This document shows, in pieces, positions 1 through 10,834 of a stretch of DNA of 64,000 nucleotides. Each line of letters begins with the position of its first letter. Position 1 is the stretch's first letter. Below the pieces are notes generated by a model, which saw only the letters and a program-made list of their open reading frames with translations, ran no database searches and was not told the origin of the DNA. Made by a program: the position numbers and the translations under genes. The stretch covers positions 242,162,843-242,226,842 of the forward strand of contig NC_090989.1 in assembly GCF_041146395.1 (NCBI RefSeq). The letters run 5' to 3'. The DNA comes from Eulemur rufifrons. Taxonomy: Eukaryota; Chordata; Mammalia; Primates; Lemuridae.

Positions 1-301
1 TTCTAGGGATCCACAGTTAAATAAAATATGGGCTCTCACTTTTAAGAAACTCTCTCTAGTGGCACTCTAATAAATAGGGTTTCAATTTAATATGATAACT
101 TTGCTGACAGATATATCTACAGGGTACTTTGGGAGTAAGGAAGAGAGGGACTTAACTCAGGGTGGAGGTACAGGGAAAGTTTCTTAGAGAAAGTGCCAAC
201 TGAAGAATGTTTTAAAAGGATGCATCAGAAATGAACTGTTTCCTGTGTTCTTGCCATGAGCTTTGGATTTCTCTGAAACTTACCAAAACATTAGGAAAAG
301 A
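1..301. other. Unannotated A/T-rich sequence
   Basis: No repeat family, long open frame or motif was recognised here. The stretch ends where the first Alu begins. Confidence 0.5.
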
Positions 302-570
302 GGCTGGGCACGGTGGCTCATACTTGTAATCCTAGTACTTTGGGAGTCTGAGGTATAAGGAGACCAGCAATAGTGACACCCTGATGCTACAAAAAATAAA
401 AAAAAAAAAGTTGGGCATGGTGGCACACACCTGAAGTTCCAGCTACTTGGGAGGCTGAGGCAGGAGGATCACTTGAGCTCAGGGGTTTGAGGTTGCTGTG
501 AGCTATGATGACACCACTGCACTCTAGCCCAAGCAACAGAGCTAGACCCTGTCTCGAAAAAAACAAAAAG
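302..570 (+). mobile_element. Alu SINE, old and partly deleted
   Basis: The element starts with 'ggctgggcacggtggctcat' and ends in an A-rich tail with 'gtctcgaaaa'. Part of the left arm after 'aggtataaggagaccagc' is missing, and the arms are joined by an A-rich linker near 392-410. The right arm keeps 'gaggctgaggcaggaggatc' and 'ttgaggttgctgtgagctat'. Divergence from consensus suggests an old J-like copy. No clean target-site duplication was found. Confidence 0.93.
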
Positions 571-1117
571 GCTAGGAAAAAAGAGTCTGATCCAATTTCT
601 GAGTCACTTTCTTAGGTGGTAGTCATGGCCGACACATCTGAAAAATAAAGACTGTTTGGATTTGATAAGGAAATGAAAGAGAATTGTTTTTCTTTGAGGG
701 GGGCATAGATAAAGAGTGGTAAGATAGGGGAAAAGGCAATGAACGGAATGACTGAGAATCTTTGACGAGACAGATATGTGAGCTTCGCTAAGCAAGTTGA
801 ATGGAGAACTTTACGCAGGGAAAAGGTTGCCAGAGGCATTCGCGCTTACTAGCACCACGGACAGCGCTTTGCTAACCCGCATGTCAGGGTGGTCCTAACC
901 TGCTCCAGACTGAGAATTCTAAAATAAGCTTCAAACTTGATCTTCCAAAGTCTTTTTCTGTCCTGAAATAAAAAGGATCCCATGGAAACTCAATGGACTT
1001 CTTTGCAAAATTGACCAGCTCAACCTAGTTTTCAAATATTGGATTTTATCTAATATTTACTCTCTATAAAAAGTATTAAATATTCTCTATATTTAAGAGA
1101 AGAGAAATCAAACTTAT
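571..1117. other. Unannotated unique sequence
   Basis: This is A/T-rich DNA with two overlapping minus-strand open frames of 63 and 75 codons near 604-839. They show no recognisable domain and look like chance frames. Confidence 0.5.
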
Positions 1118-1320
1118 TGTCTACTCTGTCCTGAGTGCTTGACGACTATTATTTAATTTAATGCTCATAAAAATTCTATGTGGCATGCATCAATATTTCA
1201 ATTTTACAGACAAGACAAAAAGATCAGAGAAGTTAAGTAACTTGTATATTATCTAACCATTGTTGGAGGTGGAGTATAAATCGTGTGACTTCATAGCCTC
1301 TACTGTTTACACTACATAGT
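1118..1320 (-). mobile_element. MIR SINE fragment
   Basis: In reverse orientation this matches the MIR core. It has the 'tttacagacaagacaaaaag' region (consensus: bases after 'tttacagatgagg'), then 'agttaagtaacttg', then a degraded 'cgtgtgactt' block. The 3' tail region is 'gctcataaaaattctatgtg'. The copy is old and diverged. Confidence 0.75.
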
Positions 1321-2250
1321 GTTTTCAGAGGGTGTCATGGTAGGCTTAACAGGAAAAAAAAAAAAGCAATAAACTGGCTTATAATTATTTTTCAGTCTAC
1401 ACTGTGTTTTCCAGGTGGCTCACCTCACAGCACATCCTTGATAAACTTCAAAGATGATATTTCACAAGTAATACAATAGCACATTTGTCTTGGACAATAG
1501 AGTGAGATAATGAAACATTTACGTCTGTCTGAAATCCAGCTGTCTCTAGGATGAAACACAAGCTGTTGTTAATGCTTTAAACACATTTAAGAGATGAAGT
1601 GGATGGGAATATAGTGGGCAGCTGAAACTTGGAATTGTCACAGCCATGTCTTTTAATAGCATGGAGAATTTATAAGTGAGAACAAAGAATCTCATGGAAT
1701 ATTCTCAGTTATTCTGCTCACTGCCTTTTTCCCTATCTTACCACTCTTTATCCATGCCCCTTCAAAGAAAAATAATTCTCTTCCATTTCCTTATAAACTC
1801 CAATATAAATGGTAAATTGGCATAGAATTTTGGATGAAAATGGAAGGGAATTAGTATCATCAGTTCCAATATTGTGCATAATGCAAATCACTAGTGATAA
1901 TGTTTATATTCTAGTTGGTGAAATTGTATATGATCTCACTATAAAAGTGTAAATAGAATTAGTTGAATGGCCAAGAGAAGTAGTGACATAACCTTGCCCT
2001 CATTTATGTGCTCTATTGCAGTGTTGGGTCTAAGATATTGTTTCTAAATGGGAAGAGAAGGAAATTCAGAATCATTTTGGGGGATTTTTCAAATTATATA
2101 TGACCCACATTCTCTCCAGGAGGTTTGACTGTCTACATCTCATCAGTTGAGAATTATTGCTCCAGAATCCACAGTATATTCACTTCTATATCCCCATATG
2201 CATTTTCAAGTTTAATTGAATGGGGGACATATTTATCATTTTAGCATCTG
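1321..2250. other. Unannotated unique sequence
   Basis: No recognisable repeat or coding signal was seen. A short poly(A) run lies at about 1352-1364. The block is A/T-rich. Confidence 0.5.
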
Positions 2251-2251
2251 C

Positions 2252-2615
2252 ATTAGTTTGTTAGGGCTGCCATAACAAAATACCACATACTGGGTGGCTT
2301 AAACAATAGAAATTTATTTTCTCACAATTTTGGCTTCTCTTGAGGCCTTTCTTTATGGTTTGTAGATAGCCACCCTCCTGCTGCCTCTTCAAATGGTCAT
2401 CCTTCTGTGCACACATGCCCCTGTCTCTTTTGTGTGTCCAAATTCCTCCCTCTTGTAAAGGCACTGGTCAGAGTGAATTGGAGTCTACCTCAATAACCTC
2501 ATTTTAACTTAATCTCCCCTTTAAAGGCTATATCTCCAAATACAGTCACATTCTGAGGTACTGGGGGGTAGGACTTTAACATATGAATTTTGACATGACA
2601 CAATTCAGCCCATAA
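2252..2615 (-). mobile_element. ERVL-MaLR LTR (MLT1/MST-like), reverse orientation
   Basis: Read on the minus strand this is a nearly complete LTR of the MaLR group of endogenous retroviruses. The plus strand begins 'ttagtttgttagggctgcca', the reverse of the usual LTR 3' end. It ends near 'caattcagcccataa', the reverse of the LTR start. The polyadenylation region (aataaattt in LTR sense) corresponds to 'aaatttattttctcac' near 2311. No internal retroviral genes flank it, so it is a solo LTR. The short open frame across it (2261-2464) is not a gene. Confidence 0.9.
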
Positions 2616-3158
2616 GGGCACCTCTTCCAATTTTTACACATTTCACTTTTTGTTTCTTTTAAAACTGTTATTAATTATTTATTTTGAATAAAAATGAAAA
2701 CAAGGTTGACACATTGAAATTGGTTGAAATTCCTTCCACTCTCTTGTGTCTCTTGATCTACACTTTCTTCCTTTCTCTTTCTGGTTTGACAAGATATTCC
2801 AGTTTTAATTTGTCCTATACAAGTTAAACTTCCTGTCCTATACATAATATTAACACTTTTTAAAGACGTGCTGGTTCTTTTTAGTGGGAAATGGTACTTA
2901 AAATCAAGAAGTCTCTGCCTCTGCCTCTATGGGTCATATGCTTCCTTTTTTAGGGCTCAGGCTACCCCTCCCATACAATCCCAACTGAATTTAGACTCTA
3001 CAAGTGCTAGACAAGTTTGAACATTTTCAGTATTCATCCCAAAACATGGTGAATCCCATGAAATAAATGTCCTGGATGCTACATGAAGGCATAGTGAGAG
3101 AGTTGATCTATTATGGTGGTCAAAGAGATCAAAGAATATTTGAGTTTTGCAGGATTAT
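2616..3158. other. Probable ancient repeat remnant, unclassified
   Basis: Sequence around 2750-2960, including 'gtgctggttctttttagtgg', resembles a dispersed mammalian repeat, but I could not assign a family. The remainder shows no structure. A plus-strand frame of 66 codons at 3067-3267 runs into the L2 below and has no domain. Confidence 0.3.
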
Positions 3159-3159
3159 A

Positions 3160-3860
3160 GAGGAATTAACTAATCAAAGCAAAGGTACTAATTGCAAGGA
3201 GGAACATTGTAGGCAGAAGAATTGCATGTGGCAGACTCCGAGGTGGGAGAAAGCATGGGCACATTGAAGGAATTGTGGTTGAAGCATAGGAATGCAGAAA
3301 GAGTGTGGCTAGCTGTGGTTGGAAAAATAAGCGTAGGAAAATCTTATAGGGATGTATAGAGCATGTTAAGGATTTTTGTCCTTATCTTAAAAGGAGAAGA
3401 CATTGATGTGTTTCAGAAGATAAGTGATGTGATCAGATTTTCAGTGAAATTAAAAAAAATAGTTTGAATGAATTTTGGAGAATTGTTTGGAGGAGAGGCA
3501 AGAGTGGGCCAGTAGTTCAGAGGCTAGATTATGGTAACTTGGACTAATGTGTTTGCACCATGATGGAGAGAAGTATACTGCTTTAAGACATATGTAAGGA
3601 GTAACATCAAGAGAGCGTAGCAATGAACTGGAGATAGTACAGGAGGGAAAAGAAGGTATTAGGTAGGTTTGTATGATGGGAGATATTAGTGAGCATGGTT
3701 ATCAAGATAGAGAACACTGAATGAGGTTTAGTTTGAGGGGAAGATTCTGAGTTCAAGTTCAGTGAGGATGAGCTTGAGACATGGTGAAATATCCAGGTGG
3801 AGATGTCCAGTGGAAGTTAGAAAGAGGAATCTAGAGCTCAGAGAGGAGTGTGGGAGTGTG
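3160..3860 (-). mobile_element. L2 LINE 3' region, reverse orientation
   Basis: The plus strand shows the order typical of reversed L2. There is a 'ggaggaacattgtaggcaga' block, then 'gtgtggctagctgtggttgg', then 'gtgatgtgatcagattttca', then 'gtggagatgtccagtggaag'. Similarity is patchy, as expected for an element that died before the eutherian radiation. No coding frame survives. Confidence 0.7.
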
Positions 3861-4401
3861 TATTTCTAATTTAGACTAATTTATACTAGCAAATTTTCTC
3901 TATACTCAAATGCAGAAATTTTAGTGTAGAAGATTATTTTTTTCAGAAAAAGAATAGGACAGTGTAAGCACCAGTATTTAATCCTAGGAATTAATTCCAA
4001 GACCTTTATGGCAAAACAATAATGATAAAATATGTTGATGCCACCCCTTTTCTCTCTTTAAATTTACTTAACCATTCTGAAAACAATTTTCATATTTATT
4101 TACATTGTTATGCTTTTTTATTTAAAAAATTGTAGGCCCAATTTTTCTGGGATTACTTATATGTAGGGAACACTTCCGAAAACTTAAATACAATTCACAT
4201 TCAAACTTAGAAGAATCTACTAAAAAGTCAGATGACTGGGTAAAAACACTCAGAGACAATGCCAGGGGAGCATTCTCTTTCTGTTCATTCTTACCAAATG
4301 GAAAAAGTGAGCAAAACAATATTAGCATTAAAAATAATGCCTTTTCTGATGGAGGAATCCTTTTCTCATGGTTGCTCTTTTTAAGGTACAGGTCTGTGTT
4401 G
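3861..4401. other. Unannotated sequence
   Basis: This is A/T-rich DNA with a minus-strand open frame of 68 codons at 4122-4328 that has no recognisable feature. No repeat was identified. Confidence 0.5.
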
Positions 4402-4552
4402 ATTTATTCAATTTATCTAATAGCCATCCACCAAATATTTATTGAGTTTCGATCATGTTCCAGGCATTTTATTTAGGTATTAAAATACATCAGTGACAAA
4501 ACAGTAAAAGACCCCTGTCCTCATGATTCTTACATTCTAGCAGGGAGGACAA
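4402..4552 (-). mobile_element. L2 LINE 3' end fragment, reverse orientation
   Basis: The plus strand carries 'ccaaatatttattgagtttc', then a 'gttccaggcattttattta' block, then 'cctcatgattcttacattct'. This is the reverse of the L2 3' terminus. Confidence 0.8.
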
Positions 4553-4604
4553 TTTTTGTTGTAAGCTTAATCATATTACAGAAATGTGAAATAACATTTA
4601 AAAT

Positions 4605-4619
4605 AAAAGGGGTTATTTT
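4605..4619. repeat. Left target-site duplication of the L1 block
   Basis: The 15-mer 'aaaaggggttatttt' recurs at 7320-7334 as 'aaaagaggttatttt' with one mismatch. The pair flanks the whole block of L1, hAT and L1M sequence, as expected for target-primed reverse transcription. Confidence 0.8.
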
Positions 4620-4672
4620 AAAAAACCATATACAACAAACCCACAGCCAACATCATACTGAATGGGGAAAAA

Positions 4673-4891
4673 TTGAAAGCATTTCCACTTAGACCTGGAA
4701 TTAGACAAGGTTGCCTACTCTCACCACTTCTATTCATCATAGTGCTGGAAGTCCTAGCCAGAGCAATCAGACAAAAGAAGGAAATCAAGGGTATCCAAAT
4801 GGGGGCAGAAGAGGTCAAATTATCACTCTTTGCTGATGATATGATCTTATATCTGGAAAACCCCAAAGATTCTGCCAAGAGACTACTATAA
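4673..4891 (+). pseudogene. L1 ORF2 reverse transcriptase fossil (palm domain)
   Basis: An open frame of 72 codons encodes the finger/palm part of L1 reverse transcriptase. It includes '[13 protein letters not shown]' and the catalytic FADD box at residues 53-56 (nucleotides 4829-4840), which holds two of the three metal-binding aspartates. The frame stops right after this region, and later ORF2 pieces lie in other frames, so no enzyme can be made. The ATG is an internal methionine, not the ORF2 start. Confidence 0.9.
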
Positions 4892-5176
4892 TTGATAAAT
4901 AAATCCAGCAAAGTCTCAGGTTACAAAAATCAATGTACACAAATCAATAACATTCATATACGCCAACAACAGTCAAGCTGAGAACCAAATCGAAGACTCA
5001 ATAACTTTCACAATAGCAACAAAGAAAATAAAATACCTAGGAATATATTTAACTAAGGAGGTGAAAGACCTCTACAGGGAGAATTATGAAACACTGAGGA
5101 ATGAAATAGCAGAGGACATAAACAGATGTAAAAACATATCATGCTCATGTTTCAGCAGAATCAACATTGGTAAAAT

Positions 5177-5391
5177 ATCTATACCTGCCATCTCCAACCC
5201 CCAGACCAAGGCCTGTTACTGGTCTGTGGCCTGTTAGGAAAGGGGCTGTGCATCACTGCCAGAGCTTTGCACCATTCCCCCCTGCACCCCGCCCCCGGAT
5301 AATGACACCCCTCCCATTCCCAGTCTGTGGAAAAACTGTCTTCCATGAAACCAGCCCCTGGTGCCAAAGGTTGGGAACCACTGGTCTGTAC
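5177..5391. mobile_element. hAT-Charlie (MER1-like) transposon inside L1
   Basis: The element body spans 5185-5383. Its left end 'ctgccatctccaaccccc' and right end 'aaaggttgggaaccactg' are imperfect terminal inverted repeats of the hAT-Charlie type. The inner text 'ggtctgtggcctgttaggaa' and 'tgtggaaaaactgtcttcca' fits the MER1/Charlie3 group. An 8-bp duplication flanks it, 'atctatac' (5177-5184) and 'gtctgtac' (5384-5391), with two mismatches. L1 ORF2 sequence resumes directly on the right. It is non-autonomous, with no transposase frame. Confidence 0.88.
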
Positions 5392-6987
5392 TACCTGAAG
5401 TGATCCACAGATTCAATGCAATCCTTATTAAAATACCAACATCATTTTTTGCAGATATAGAAAAAATAATTCTATGTTTCTTATGGAATCAGAGAAGACC
5501 CCATATAGCCAAAGCAACCTTAAGCAAAAAGAACAAATTGGGAGGCATTAATTTACCAGACTTCAAGCTATACTACAAGGCTATAATAACCAAAACAGCA
5601 TGGTACTGGCACAAGAACAGAGACATAGACCAATGAAACAGAACTGAGAATCCAGATATAAAACCGTCCACATATAGCCATCTAATCTTTGAAAAAACAG
5701 ACAAAAATGTATGCTGGGGAGAAGCATCCTTATTCAATAAATGGTGCTGGGAAATTTGGATAGCCACATGTAGAAGACTGAAACAGGATCTGCACCTCTC
5801 ACCTCCCACAAAAATCAATGCACGGTGGATAATAGACTTAAACCTAAGGCATGAAACTATAAGAATTCTAGAAGAAAGTGTTGGAAAAACCTTTATAGAC
5901 ATCAGCCTAGGCAAAGAATTTATGAAGAAGATCCCAAAGGCAATCACAGCAACAGCAAAAATAAATAAATAAATGTGACCTGATCAAATTAAAAAGCTCC
6001 TGCACAGCCAAGGAAACAATCATTAGAGTGAATAGACAACCTGCAGAATGGGAGAAAATATTTGCATGCTATACATCTGGGAAAGGGCAGATAATTAGAA
6101 TCTGTAAAAAAATCAAGCAAATCAGCAAGAAAAAAATCAAACACCCCCCTTAAAAGTGGACAAAAGACATGAACAGAAACTTTTCAAAAGAAGATAGACT
6201 AATGACCAACAAACATATGAAAAAATGCTCAACATCTCTAATTATCAGGGAAATGCAAATCAAAACCACAATGAGATATCACTTAATTTCAGTGAGAATG
6301 GCTTTTGTCAAAAAGTCCCAAAACAATAGACGCTGGCAAGTATGTGGAGAGACAGGAACACTCATACACTGTTGATTGGACTGCAAACTAGTACAACGTC
6401 TATAGAAAGTAGTATGGAGATACCTCAAAGAACTAAAAGTAGAACTACCATCTGATCAAGCGATCCCACTACTGGGTATTTACCCACAGAAAAAAAGACA
6501 TTCTATAAAAAAGACATTTACACTTGAATGTTTATAGCAGCACAATTCACAATTGCAATGATGTGGAAACAACCCAAGTGCCCATCAATACATGAGTGGA
6601 TTAGTAAAATGTGGTATATATACACCATGGAGTACTACTCAGCCATTAAAAAAATGGTGAACTAATACCTCTTGTATTAACCTGGATGGAACTGGAGGCC
6701 ATTCTTCTAAGTGAAGTATCACAAGAATGGGGAAAAAAAAAACACAAAAAAACACTGCATGTACCCACCATGTGCACATATGGAAATAACATTCATTTGA
6801 AATCAAGCAGGTGGTGGAGGGAGGAGGGGATGGGTAAATTCATACCTAATGGGTATAATACACACTATCTGGATGATGGGCACATTTATAACTTTGACTG
6901 AAATGGTACAAAAGCAATTTATGTAAAAAAAAAAAAAAAAAACCTTTGTACCCCCATAATATTCTGAAATTAAAAAAAGAAAAAAAG

Positions 6988-7319
6988 AAATGAAGTATTA
7001 ATGCATGCTACAACATGGATTGTAAGCCATTATGCAAAGTTAAAGAAGCTAGTCACAGAAAACACATATGGTAGGATCTGATTTATATGAAATGTCCAAA
7101 ATAGTCAAATCCACAGACTGTGGATTAGTGTTTGCCTAGAGCTGGGGGTGATGAAGGGCCTGAGAGATAACAGCTGAGAGGTGAAGAAATTCTCTTTAGG
7201 GTAATGAAAATGTCCTAAAATTGATTGTTGTGATGGATACACAGCTCTGTGAATATACTAAAAGCCATTGAATCATATACTTTAAAAGGGTCTCAGTAAG
7301 GCTATTTTTAAAAGAGAAA
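6988..7319 (+). mobile_element. Older L1M 3' end fragment
   Basis: The sequence from 'tgaagtattaatgcatgcta' through 'gaatatactaaaagccattg' matches the end of ORF2 and the 3' UTR of an older L1M-type element. It begins directly after the A-rich tail of the younger L1. Its own end is A-rich ('aaaagagaaaa') and abuts the right target-site duplication at 7320-7334. It is either an earlier insertion that the younger L1 entered, or a transduced 3' flank. Confidence 0.8.
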
Positions 7320-7334
7320 AAAAGAGGTTATTTT
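7320..7334. repeat. Right target-site duplication of the L1 block
   Basis: 'aaaagaggttatttt' pairs with 4605-4619, identical in 14 of 15 positions. Confidence 0.8.
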
Positions 7335-7383
7335 TTTATTGAACAAGCTTCATATTTTATATTACATCATAAAAGATATAAGG

Positions 7384-7732
7384 GGGCTGGGCGCGGTGGC
7401 TCATGCCTGTAATCCTAGCACTCTGGGAGGTTGAGGCAGGTGGATCGTTTGAGCTCAGGAGTTCGAGACTAGCCTGAGCAAGAGCGAGACCCCGTCTCTA
7501 CTAAAAAAATAGAAAGAAATTATCTGGAAAACTAAAATATATACAAAAAATTAGCCAGGCATGGTGGCACATGCCCGTAGTCCCAGATACTCAGGAGGCT
7601 GAGGCAGAAGGATCACTTGAGCCCAGGAGTTTGAGGTTGCTGTGAGCTAGGCTGACGCCACGGCACTCACGATAGCCCGGGCAACAGAATGAGACTCTGT
7701 CTCAAAATAAATAAATAAATAAATAAATAAAT
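7384..7732 (+). mobile_element. Alu SINE, lemur-type with extended linker
   Basis: This is a full-length dimeric Alu beginning at 'gggctgggcgcggtgg'-type sequence and ending in a (aaat)n tail. A perfect 13-bp target-site duplication 'aaaagatataagg' lies at 7371-7383 and 7733-7745. Between the arms there is an extra A/T-rich block ('ctggaaaactaaaatatata') before the second 'attagccaggcatggtgg'. I know this expanded linker from strepsirrhine Alus. The perfect duplication and low divergence indicate a relatively young insertion. Confidence 0.95.
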
Positions 7733-7975
7733 AAAAGATATAAGGCTTGGCTTATGAGAAGTCAATATCCATGGCATTTAAAATAATTTTTTGTTATATG
7801 AAATGAATCAATAATAAAGCTATTATCTCAATAATCATAAGCTGATTGCAAAATGATTGTTTATCTCAGAAAAATCTTGGCAGAGTTAAAACAACAGTTT
7901 CAAAAAATACAACAGGGCCAAAATTAAGACAGTGTTAGGTTTTTAACTTTACTATTTGTATATTATTTTTCCCTT

Positions 7976-8130
7976 TTTATTTATTTATTTTTATTTAATT
8001 CGTGATATTATGGGGGTACAACATTTTGGTTACATGTAATGCATTTGCCTCACCCAAGCCAGGGCTATAAGCATGTCCTTCCCCCATATAGTGTGCTCCA
8101 CTTCCATTAGCTGTAGGTTTGCACCCCCAA
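7976..8130 (-). mobile_element. L1 3' end fragment, reverse orientation
   Basis: The plus strand starts with T-rich (tatt)n sequence, then 'gatattatgggggtacaaca', the reverse of the 'gtacccccataatattctg' end seen at 6945-6966. It extends to 'gtttgcacccccaa'. The copy is short, 5'-truncated and more diverged than the first L1. It lies next to, or within, the decayed tandem repeat at 8137-8500. Confidence 0.8.
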
Positions 8131-8136
8131 ATGAAT

Positions 8137-8500
8137 ACTCAAAATTCAGTAGTGAAATATTAATAGTAAGTATGGTTATAAACAAGACACAGTTAAAATG
8201 AAAGTTTAAAATATCCTAAGCCAAATTTCAGTATCATCATGATGATAGTTTTAGGATTTTAATTTTGACACCCTAGTCTCAAATTCATATTTGATGTGGT
8301 TATAAACCTAGGCAGTAATGAAGTAAAAGTTTCGAAACAAATTAAAATCAAGAGTTAACAAAAAAATTATATGAAGGCAATTTCAGAGTTTTTAATTTGG
8401 CACTTTAGTTTCAAATTAGTTCTTGAAATTTAACAGTGAAATATTAGAGAGATTTATAAAACACTGTGATTGATTTTAATGTTTGGTTTGTGAAACACTT
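8137..8500. repeat. Decayed tandem repeat, unit about 135 bp
   Basis: Three successive blocks start at about 8139, 8279 and 8411 with 'tcaaaatt' or 'tcaaatt'. The first two share 'ggttataaac' (8174 and 8298) and a 'ttttaattttgaca'/'ttttaatttggcac' block (8257 and 8390). The third keeps only the first part, including 'cagtgaaatatt', which also occurs in block one as 'tagtgaaatatt'. Unit lengths differ because of indels. No family was recognised. Confidence 0.5.
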
Positions 8501-9016
8501 TGTAATCACATGCAATATCACTTTAGAAAACTATACCATGATAAACTTGAATGGATTAAAGATACCCACTTCTTTCCTTGGCATGATACAAATAAATTAC
8601 TAAAGTATAATAATAACAATGATAAATATAAGTAACAATACTACCATATACCTAAACCTCTTACAGATTGTTTGATTATGACATAATAAAATTTAACATT
8701 TCCATATTTTTAAAAATGAACTTTTTTCTCTAACTGGCTTAATTTGGAGATAACTTGAACATCAAAAGGAATGATGATGCAATTTAAACCACACTAAATT
8801 TTAAAAATAATCCAGGGGTGGTTGTTGTGAAGGTTTTCTTTCTAGAAGAATGGAATTAATAAATACAGAGTGAATCTTAGAATTAGAAAATCACCATATT
8901 ATGACCTCTCAAGGAATGACAAAAACATTGGTGGACTGTGATTGGGAAACAATAGTCTTAGAATATCCCACAGATTTATTTATTAATTAAAAAGGGAAAA
9001 GGTGTTGGGGGGTGGT

Positions 9017-9042
9017 GAGAGAGAGAGAGAGAGAGAGAGAGA
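9017..9042. repeat. (GA)13 microsatellite
   Basis: Thirteen uninterrupted GA units. Likely polymorphic in length. Confidence 0.98.
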
Positions 9043-10120
9043 ATGTTCTTACCACCTTACCCAAATAGGAGAGGCTGAGCCATGTGTAGTTTGAAGTTCT
9101 TGATGGAATGTTTTATCTTGATCTAATCACAGATAAATGGTCGGACAAATTCAGATTTTCAGATATTTGCAGGACTATTGGCCGGGGCACTTCAAAGGCT
9201 TCAAAGAAGAGAGAATATTGGTGGCCATGCTATGATGATTCCTCAGGTCCTTCCATCTGGTCTATGGCCTGCATGACTCTCTTTGTGGTAGTCAGGGAGG
9301 TATGTACCACTGAGGCGCACACCTACTGCTGCCTGTGCTCTTTGGGAAATGGCCATTTTCTAGGGCTGTGTGAGAAGAGAAATGGATAATTTAAGTATAG
9401 AAAGTAATATTTCATATATGGGACCATTCCATTCTCTGTAATCTACTGAATTCTAATTTCCACTGGTTAGTGAGCTGTAACTTTAGTAATCAGTTTTTTT
9501 TAAAATAGATTTTTAAGTCTATTTTTCTATATCTAAAAAACATAAAGCTCAAAGTTCTTCCTGAAGGAGAATTAAGCACATTTCAGTTATGCTTACCCCT
9601 TGGAATACCTTGTTTTAGTTAAAACTCACATGTCATACTGAAAAAAACAAAAGGAGGATGTCATCTTTTTTTTCTGAGGAGAGACTTCTTTGCAGTTAAA
9701 CAGTTCACCAAGTGTTTGGAGCCCATGGATAATGCACTTCTCCTTTGCTTCTAGAATTATCCTTGGCAGGGAGATCACATAGGGGAAGTAGTGAAAAATG
9801 TAGCCAACACCCGAGCCTGGGAAGAGCCTGAAGTAGTGTCTGAACTTCATCTTTCTCTTTGCTCCTCTGCCCTCGGGGGTGAGTGGGGTGGAAGAGTTTG
9901 AGCTAAGAAGCAATTGCTTCTCTTGGTAGAAGAGTTTGCACTTCCTGTATGGGCATTTGGCAATAAATGACTCATTCTCTGACTTTGTTTTTAATGCCCT
10001 GGTGTTGACATATTTTCCTACATGCCAGAGAAAATAATTTTTACAATGCCACATGGAAAAGGTAGAAAAAGATGGGATATTGGCATAGGGAATGGAAGTT
10101 CAATTCTTCAAAACTTTATT
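9043..10120. other. Unannotated sequence with two chance open frames
   Basis: No repeat was recognised. A plus-strand frame of 93 codons lies at 9108-9389, and a minus-strand frame of 142 codons at 9626-10054 begins with ATG. Neither shows a known domain, signal peptide or consistent coding bias, and neither has obvious splice sites. I treat both as non-coding. Confidence 0.5.
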
Positions 10121-10124
10121 GGCA

Positions 10125-10340
10125 GAGTAGAATTTACACAGGCTTTGGAAACCGGTAGCCCTAAATTTAAATTCTAGCTTTTTACTTACTAGCCGAACAA
10201 CTTTAGCCAAGTGATTTAACCTCTTTAAGATTCAGTTCCCCATTATAAGATAAAATAATACAATCTTCCTTATAGGGTAAGTATTAATTAAAATAGTATA
10301 TGCACACACAGTAAGCTGCTAATAAAGAAAAGTTATTAGT
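10125..10340 (+). mobile_element. MIR SINE
   Basis: Sense-orientation MIR with 'cacaggctttggaaaccggt' (consensus 'gggctctggagccagac'), the 'ttaacctctttaagattcag' core, and the 3' part near 'agtaagctgctaataaa'. Confidence 0.82.
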
Positions 10341-10834
10341 GCATTGCTAGGGAAGGAAAAGTCACCAGAAGAAAGTTGTCTTATTAATAATAGAGGGAAG
10401 ATTCTTGTGGACAAAATTTAGAGTTATATTTTAAGTGGGCATCTGTTTCAACAAAGGTAGTTGGGGTTTGCTAGGCTGGTAACAGAGAACAAACATATTA
10501 ACTTCTTAAACTATCATCATGGGAGATAAACTAATATACAGAATTCAATGTATTTGTGGAGCATTTTATATTTTATGCAATCATTTGTGCATCACCTTCA
10601 CAATGCTTGCCACATTTACAGACTACCTAGCATATTAATTTCTTAATATTTTCCTTCAAATTGACTCACCTTTAAAAAAACTTCATTTAAGCAATATAAT
10701 CTGTAAAATCATGGGTTTGCTGTACAAGTTATGTTTTTCTAATGTACTCTAAAACAAATACCTTAAAAATTCTGCCTACAATCTATGTACCACTCCTAAT
10801 CATCTCAAGTACTTCAGTGTTATGTTATTGCTCT

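Larger units (their letters stand above)
4620..6985 (+). mobile_element. L1 LINE, 5'-truncated, strepsirrhine-type 3' end
   Basis: This is the 3' portion of an L1 in sense orientation. It starts inside the ORF2 reverse transcriptase at 'ccatatacaacaaacccaca' and runs through the ORF2 C-terminal region. The short 3' UTR ends 'gtacccccataatattctg' followed by A-rich tract. The coding part has several stop codons and frameshifts, so it is dead. A hAT element interrupts it at 5185-5383. A second copy of the same L1 lineage lies at 52094-52862. I associate the terminal motif with lemur L1; a library match would settle the subfamily. Confidence 0.93.

Noticed and set aside
4618..4911. Minus-strand frame of 97 codons
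   Set aside because: It is the antisense of the L1 reverse transcriptase region and has no domain of its own.
5573..5947. Minus-strand frame of 124 codons
   Set aside because: Antisense of L1 ORF2; length comes from the parent coding sequence.
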